A stretch of DNA of 64,000 bases from JBAOHV01 sp964450685 (GTDB lineage: Bacteria > Actinomycetota > Acidimicrobiia > Acidimicrobiales > Microtrichaceae), in the NCBI GenBank assembly GCA_964450685.1, contig CAYVDN010000013.1:10344-74343 (forward strand), given 5' to 3'. Each line of letters opens with the position of its first letter. Position 1 is the stretch's first letter. This document shows positions 59,827 to 64,000 of the stretch, one piece after another. Below the pieces are notes generated by a model, which was not told the origin of the DNA, made no database searches, and worked only from the letters and a program-made list of their open reading frames with translations. The translations under genes and the position numbers were made by a program.

Positions 59827-60022
59827 GCCGACGAGTATGCGACATGTCGTGGCGCTGTCGAGGGTGGAACCCATGCGGGCATAGAGCCCTCTCAGCGCCG
59901 TTTGTGTACGGCCACAGTCGGCGACCCTGACCGCCCGCCCTGGGGCTTGCTCTGAGACCCTGCTCAGTCCCCCGCGAAACCCATGGAACAAAAGGGGGGT
60001 CCGCGGCGTCAGACTCATCACT

Positions 60023-60286
60023 ATGAAGGCACGAAACCTCGAAACCGATTGGATGGCGTCGGGCAACTGCGCCAATGAGAAGCCGAGCCTCTTCTTCCCT
60101 TCTGACGGCGTCGGAGTGGACCGCGCTCGCCAGGTGTGCGTCGGCTGCCCCGTGAAGACCGACTGCCTCGAGTACGCATTGGCCAACCGCATCGACCACG
60201 GTGTCTGGGGCGGGACTTCCGAACGCGAGCGTCGGCGGATCCTCAAGGCACGGGCCCGCGAGCGGGCATCGGCTGCAACCGTGTGA
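60023..60286 (+). CDS. WhiB-family iron-sulfur transcription regulator (first copy)
   Basis: An 87-residue WhiB protein. Four conserved Cys residues for a [4Fe-4S] cluster are present (NCAN, then VCVGCPVKTDC), followed by the GVWGGTSERERR turn and a basic C-terminus (RILKARARERA). WhiB proteins act by binding the primary sigma factor. No good Shine-Dalgarno lies near the ATG. The 195-bp gap to the divergent HtrA gene presumably holds both promoters; TAnnnT candidates are weak. Confidence 0.93.
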   Translation: MKARNLETDWMASGNCANEKPSLFFPSDGVGVDRARQVCVGCPVKTDCLEYALANRIDHGVWGGTSERERRRILKARARERASAATV

Positions 60287-60371
60287 CAAATCCGGCCGAG
60301 TGACAACCCTGCCGTCCAACGCGCTGACCATGTGACCGGGCGACACGTCGCCCGGTCGAGGGCGCCAGGGC

Positions 60372-60581
60372 TCAGGCCTCGGAGGCGGTGCCCTTCTTGT
60401 CGTCCTTCCCCGCGGCTGCATCGCTCCCGGAGTCGGCATCATCAGATGCCCCGTCGGCGATCCCGGCCTTGAACTCCTTCTGGGCCTGACCCAGGCTGCG
60501 TGCCAGCTTGGGGATCTGGGAGCCACCGAAGAGAACCAGGGCTACGACCACGACGATGATCCACTCGTTGCCACTGAACAT
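60372..60581 (-). CDS. tatA: Twin-arginine translocase subunit TatA
   Basis: A 69-residue Sec-independent translocase component: N-terminal membrane helix (EWIIVVVVALVLFGGSQIPKLARSLG) with the conserved FG...LP-type hinge (here FGGSQIPKL), an amphipathic helix (QAQKEFKAGI) and an acidic/Lys-rich tail. It forms the export pore for folded proteins. tatB/C are not next to it. A TAGGCT at 60594-60589, 7 nt before the ATG, points to a leaderless mRNA. Confidence 0.92.
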   Translation of the reverse strand: MFSGNEWIIVVVVALVLFGGSQIPKLARSLGQAQKEFKAGIADGASDDADSGSDAAAGKDDKKGTASEA

Positions 60582-60644
60582 GCGCGCGAGCCTACAGGGT
60601 GTACCGCAGGATCACAGGTCGGCCCGGGCGACGGAGGTTCAGAC

Positions 60645-61289
60645 GTGACGACACCCAGCACCCATCCGGTCTCGCCCGGCGATGTCGCTCGGCTGAGATC
60701 TGCCGCCCGAGCGGGGCGGGCCGCGTTGGACGCAACCACTCGCCGCGGTGCCGAGACAGCGATCGTGGAGTCGTTGCTCGGGCTCGACGAGTTCCAGCGG
60801 CCGGGCGGGCCCGGGCGGGAGTCACTCGCCGTGGGTTGGTACATGCCCACGGACGGAGAGGTCGATCTGGGCGGCGCCGTCGAGGAGCTCCGGCGACGAG
60901 GACACAGCCTGTGGCTACCGGTGATCGGCGAGGCGCGGACGATGGATTTCGGCCGCTGGGACAGCCACACACCCCTTGGGGCCAATCGCTACGGGATCCC
61001 CGAACCTGTCGTTCGCAGCGGGCCGTCCGCCCACGGGATCGACCGTGTCGCCGCCACGGCTCTGGACGTGGTCGTCGTGCCGTCAGTCGTGCTGGATCCT
61101 GCCGGGCATCGTCTGGGATTCGGCGCTGGCTACTACGACCGGGCGCTGGCCGACTCGAACGCGACCACGATCGGGGTCGGCTTCGCCCTCCAGCTCGTGG
61201 ACGCGCTCCAGCCCGAGCCCTGGGACATCACCCTCGACATCGTTCTGACCGAGCGAGGCGTGTCCCGCCCCAAAGCAAACCATCGGTGA
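60645..61289 (+). CDS. 5-formyltetrahydrofolate cyclo-ligase
   Basis: Converts 5-formyl-THF to 5,10-methenyl-THF with ATP. The 214-residue protein contains the basic N-terminal region (AARAGRAALD), YMPTDGEVD, a Pro-X-X-G segment GANRYGIPEP, VVVPSVVLDPAGHRLGFGAGYYDRAL with the family-specific LGxGxGYYDR, and a final D(I/V)VLTE. The GTG start has GGAGG about 8 nt upstream. It is divergent from tatA; the TGA stop is the first base-paired segment of a strong terminator. Confidence 0.92.
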   Translation: MTTPSTHPVSPGDVARLRSAARAGRAALDATTRRGAETAIVESLLGLDEFQRPGGPGRESLAVGWYMPTDGEVDLGGAVEELRRRGHSLWLPVIGEARTMDFGRWDSHTPLGANRYGIPEPVVRSGPSAHGIDRVAATALDVVVVPSVVLDPAGHRLGFGAGYYDRALADSNATTIGVGFALQLVDALQPEPWDITLDIVLTERGVSRPKANHR

Positions 61290-61324
61290 TGCGAGATCGC
61301 GGCGATCACCGCGATCTCGCATCA
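61287..61324. terminator. Perfect 16-bp hairpin between 5-FCL and whiB
   Basis: TGATGCGAGATCGCGG - CGATCA - CCGCGATCTCGCATCA, a perfect 16-bp stem with a 6-nt loop, located between convergent genes. The left arm begins with the TGA stop codon of the cyclo-ligase gene. No T-run. Confidence 0.8.
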
Positions 61325-61345
61325 CAGATCGAACGAGGAGTGTGA

Positions 61346-61624
61346 TCAGGCGGTGCGGGTCTGCTGCGCGGCTCTGGCAAGGGCACGCTGGCGGCGGATA
61401 CGGCGACGCTCACGCTCGCTGAGCCCGCCCCAGATGCCGAACTTCTCGCCGTTCTGGAGCGCGTACTCCAGGCAGTCCTCGCGAACGACACATCCCTGGC
61501 AGACGGCCTTGGCCTCCTTGGTGGAGGCGCCGCGCTCGGGGAAGAAGAGGTCGGGATCGACACCGAGACAGTTGGCGAACATCTGCCAGCTCTCGACATC
61601 ACCGGCCTCGTCAAAGTTCGCCAT
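61346..61624 (-). CDS. WhiB-family iron-sulfur transcription regulator (second copy)
   Basis: A 92-residue WhiB protein with four cluster Cys residues (NCLG, VCQGC, DCLEY), the GIWGGLSERERR motif and an Arg-rich C-terminus (RRQRALARAAQ). The length and GIWGG favour the WhiB2/WhiB1-like group involved in cell division or core regulation. The ATG at 61624 is selected because AGGGAGGA lies 5 nt upstream; an ATG eight codons upstream has no such site. It has its own promoter with a palindromic operator candidate. Confidence 0.93.
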   Translation of the reverse strand: MANFDEAGDVESWQMFANCLGVDPDLFFPERGASTKEAKAVCQGCVVREDCLEYALQNGEKFGIWGGLSERERRRIRRQRALARAAQQTRTA

Positions 61625-61711
61625 GTCGTCCTCCCTACCCTCGGTCATCTCGCTCCCAGTGGCCCGTTCTGCCCGAACCCCCCAGCTGAACGGGAACCGA
61701 CGTCACGTCGT

Positions 61712-61765
61712 TGTAATTACATCGGTGTAAGACGACATTCTGACTGCGTATCGCCGGAAACGCAA
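61712..61765 (-). promoter_or_regulatory. whiB promoter with overlapping palindromes at the start site
   Basis: On the minus strand: -35 TTGCGT (61765-61760), 17-bp spacer, -10 CAGAAT (61742-61737). The predicted start is close to 61730. Bases 61712-61730 hold two overlapping palindromes, TGTAATTACA (61712-61721) and TTACA-TCGG-TGTAA (61717-61730), i.e. three TGTAA half-sites in alternating orientation. This is a likely repressor or autoregulatory site in an AT-rich island within GC-rich DNA. The leader to the ATG is ~105 nt. Confidence 0.55.
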
Positions 61766-61811
61766 GGCGGTTCTGTGACCCGCGCCACCGGGCGCGCGGA
61801 ACCGACGACGC

Positions 61812-63815
61812 TCAGCGTCGACCGCGCAGCATCTCGCGGCGCTGTTCGATGAAGTCGACCAGCACGTAGTCACCCAGCGTCTGGGGTGTGGTGAAAAACG
61901 CCCGCCCGCCGTTCAGCTGGGTCAGCCGCTCGATGAAGCGCTGAAGGCTGCGATCCGGGTCGAGCATGAACGTGTTGATCCGGATGTCGTCGCGGGTGCA
62001 GCGGGCCACCTCGAGAAGCGTCGCGTCGACCGTCTCGCGCACCGGCGGGTAGTGGAACTCCGGCTCGCCGTGGGCGTTTATGTGCGCTGTCGGCTCACCG
62101 TCGGTGATCATGATGATCTGCTTCGTGCCGCTCTGGCGCGACAGCAGCTCGCGTGCCAGTTGGAACCCGTGCTGCATGTTCGTGCCGTACACGAAGTCCC
62201 AGCTCACCTCGGGGAGCTGCTGGGCCGTCAGCACCCGGGCCACCTCGGAGAAGCCGACCAGTCCCAGGTAGTCACGCGGGTACTGCATCGAGATCAGCGA
62301 GTGCAGCGCCATGGCGACCTTCTTGGCCGGCAGGAAGTTGTCGCGCATCGGCATCGACAGCGACAGGTCCAGCATCAGGACCGTGGAGGAGCGCACGACG
62401 TGCTCGGTCTGTTCGACCTCGAAGTCGTCGGGCACCAGGCGCACCGGTGAACCCTCACCCCGGACGATCGCGTTGCGGATGGTTCGTTCGATGCTCAGGT
62501 TGAACGGGTCGCCCCACTCGTAGGGCTTGGTCTGGTAGGTGCGCTCGTGGCCACTGCCACGGGCCTCCATCTCGTGTCGGCCCAGCTTGTCGCGATCCAG
62601 CTTGCGGAACAGCTCGGCCAGCGCGTTCTGGCCCAGCTTGCGCATGCCTCGCGGTGTCAGCTCGGTGCGCCCCTCGCGCTGCTCGATCAGGCCGGCGTCG
62701 GTGAGCATGCGGGTCAGCTCCGACATGCGCTCCAGGCTGGCGGCCGTCTCGTCACCGAGGAGCTCCCGAACCCGGTCAAGGTCCGCGTCTGCGAGCGCGC
62801 CGGGGTTGGGCGCTCCACGCATCAGCTGTTCGAGTTGGTCCAGGTCACCCAACTCCCCCAGCAGCGCGTTGGCACCGGCCATGTCCAGCGGGTCCATGCC
62901 CTCGAACTGGTAGCTGGAGTCCCAACCCAGGTCGGGGAAAGCCTGGCGCAGGTTCTGGCCGAGCTGCTCGACCTGCCAGCGCAGGTCCATGTCCTCGAGC
63001 AGTTGGTCCGACAGCGCCTGGAGCTGCGCGCGCTGCTCCGGGGTCATCGAGTTGAGCATCGCCTGTGCCGCTGCCATGCGCCGCGCCATCACCTCGAGCA
63101 GCTCGTCGAGCGTGCTGGGGTTCTCCGGGAAGAAGTCGCCGTAGCGCTCCATGAATCCGTCGAAGTCGGGTTGCTCACCGTTGGCGCGCTGTTCGAGCAT
63201 CCGGTTCAGCTCGGACATCATGTCCTTCATGCGGGCCATGTCCTCGGGCGACATCGAACCCATCGCGCCCGACATCTGGTCGACGGTCTGTTGCATCAGC
63301 TGCTGGCGCAACCGGTCGATCAGGTCGTCGAAACGCCGCTGGGCGTCGGTCGAGGCGAAGTCGTAGTCCTCCAGTCCCTTCACCTGCCCGGCCAGGTCGG
63401 GCGGCAGCATGTCGAGCTCCAGGTGCTTGCCGGCGACCGTCTCCTCGGTGAGTTCGGCCCGGCGCTGGTCACCCGACTGCTTCGCTTCATCCGCGCGCCG
63501 GTCGAGCTCGGCGCGTTCCTCCTGGACCAGTTCGCGCAGCTCCTTGGCTATGTCGTCGTAGACGCCGCCCAGGTCGAAGCGCTCCAGGGTCTCCTCGCGG
63601 CGACGCCGGATCTTGTCGAGCATCTCGCGGATGCCCTCGATCCGTTCGCCGTTGCGGTCCTGGAACCCCTGCTGCATCATGCGGCGCAGCGCCGAACTGA
63701 GGTCTCCGTGGTAGAGCAGGTCGTCGGTCAACTGCTCCATGACGTCGAACGCGTCGACGTCGAACCCGCGCTGGGTCCCGTCCCATGGCGAGTAGCGGAA
63801 CCGTGGTCGGCTCAT
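61812..63815 (-). CDS. VWA-domain protein partner of a MoxR/Mg-chelatase-like ATPase
   Basis: A 667-residue soluble protein. The first ~440 residues are long, charged, Met/Gln-rich helices (LRRMMQQGFQDRNG, MLNSMTPEQRAQLQALSDQLLEDMDLRWQVEQ). The C-terminal ~200 residues are a von Willebrand A domain with a MIDAS motif (MLDLSLSM, then GTNMQHG and ITDGEP). Such proteins pair with the MoxR-type AAA+ ATPase gene directly upstream, here the fragment at the window edge, and act as metal-dependent chaperones; the client is unknown. The 61625-61811 gap downstream belongs to the whiB promoter. Confidence 0.88.
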   Translation of the reverse strand: MSRPRFRYSPWDGTQRGFDVDAFDVMEQLTDDLLYHGDLSSALRRMMQQGFQDRNGERIEGIREMLDKIRRRREETLERFDLGGVYDDIAKELRELVQEERAELDRRADEAKQSGDQRRAELTEETVAGKHLELDMLPPDLAGQVKGLEDYDFASTDAQRRFDDLIDRLRQQLMQQTVDQMSGAMGSMSPEDMARMKDMMSELNRMLEQRANGEQPDFDGFMERYGDFFPENPSTLDELLEVMARRMAAAQAMLNSMTPEQRAQLQALSDQLLEDMDLRWQVEQLGQNLRQAFPDLGWDSSYQFEGMDPLDMAGANALLGELGDLDQLEQLMRGAPNPGALADADLDRVRELLGDETAASLERMSELTRMLTDAGLIEQREGRTELTPRGMRKLGQNALAELFRKLDRDKLGRHEMEARGSGHERTYQTKPYEWGDPFNLSIERTIRNAIVRGEGSPVRLVPDDFEVEQTEHVVRSSTVLMLDLSLSMPMRDNFLPAKKVAMALHSLISMQYPRDYLGLVGFSEVARVLTAQQLPEVSWDFVYGTNMQHGFQLARELLSRQSGTKQIIMITDGEPTAHINAHGEPEFHYPPVRETVDATLLEVARCTRDDIRINTFMLDPDRSLQRFIERLTQLNGGRAFFTTPQTLGDYVLVDFIEQRREMLRGRR

Positions 63816-63904
63816 GCAGCGAGGCTACTTCCCGCCCCGGGGGACATAGGGGTCGTCAGCGACAAGGGATGTCACCGACGCGCCCAAGATCGGCGTGGGC
63901 GGGG

Positions 63905-64000
63905 TCAGGCCCGGGCCCGGTACTGGGCACGGGCTCCGACGGCGTCCTTGTTGAGCCGTTTCGACAGGTGCAGCCCCTCGAGCACCAGCTCGACCGCCGA
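63905..64000 (-). CDS. MoxR/magnesium-chelatase-like AAA+ ATPase, C-terminal fragment
   Basis: The last 31 codons of a gene that begins outside the window. The end AVELVLEGLHLSKRLNKD is the typical C-terminal helix of actinobacterial ChlI/BchI-like AAA+ proteins encoded next to a VWA partner, as here. Nothing more can be seen of the ATPase core. Confidence 0.7.
   Translation of the reverse strand, partial: SAVELVLEGLHLSKRLNKDAVGARAQYRARA

Overview
The window is a single high-GC chromosomal scaffold from an actinomycete, most likely of the class Acidimicrobiia (Ilumatobacter-like relatives). The evidence is two WhiB regulators, a RegX3/SenX3-type pho operon, the actinobacterial order tRNA-Gln - glmU - prs - rplY - pth - mfd, a UPF0182 membrane protein, a DUF2342 protein and the tiny ribosomal proteins bS22 and bL37. 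Many genes have a -10-like hexamer 6-10 nt before the start codon, as expected for leaderless transcripts. A run of exactly 100 Ns inside the UPF0182 gene marks a scaffold gap, so this is a draft assembly. No phage, insertion sequence, CRISPR array or rRNA operon was seen.

Layout. 1-5.5 kb: mfd (5' part of the gene only), a DMT transporter, and the pth/rplY/prs/glmU group with tRNA-Gln; GlmU lacks the catalytic half of its acetyltransferase domain. 5.5-21.8 kb: an exopolysaccharide locus (GT2, WcaJ-type initiating transferase, CelD-like GNAT, Wzx-like flippase, Wzz-like protein, a giant Wzy-Wzz-kinase-like fusion, a GT-C-like membrane protein, a PhyH protein) interleaved with housekeeping genes (bS22, ispE, rsmA, tatD, a PfkB-family sugar/adenosine kinase). 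21.8-30.4 kb: rsmI, DUF192, ychF, bL37, a queuosine-precursor transporter, a VOC protein, a long acyl-CoA dehydrogenase, a large GT-C-like membrane protein and a small acidic protein. 30.4-38.3 kb: CHAD protein, gapped UPF0182 protein, a coiled-coil protein with a phage-head-like Cys-rich C-terminus, a YlbL-type PDZ-Lon protease and two small unknowns.

38.4-43.4 kb: a five-gene branched-chain amino acid type ABC transporter operon (livG-F-H-M-K). 43.4-48.3 kb: mreB with a small membrane protein upstream, a divergent HtrA-like pseudoprotease, DUF2342 and an MFS protein. 48.4-58 kb: the phosphate module pstS-C-A-B-phoU-senX3-regX3 behind a clear PHO box, followed by MutT-like NUDIX and polyphosphate kinase. 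58-64 kb: HtrA protease, two whiB genes, tatA, 5-formyl-THF cyclo-ligase, a VWA protein and the 3' end of its partner MoxR/Mg-chelatase-like ATPase.

The best candidates for undescribed biology are the polymerase/chain-length/kinase-like fusion paired with a second Wzz protein, both lacking a P-loop, and the coiled-coil protein ending in a phage minor-head-like motif. Secondary ones are the truncated GlmU and the pseudoprotease next to mreB. Domain names come from recognising motifs by eye. No database search was run.
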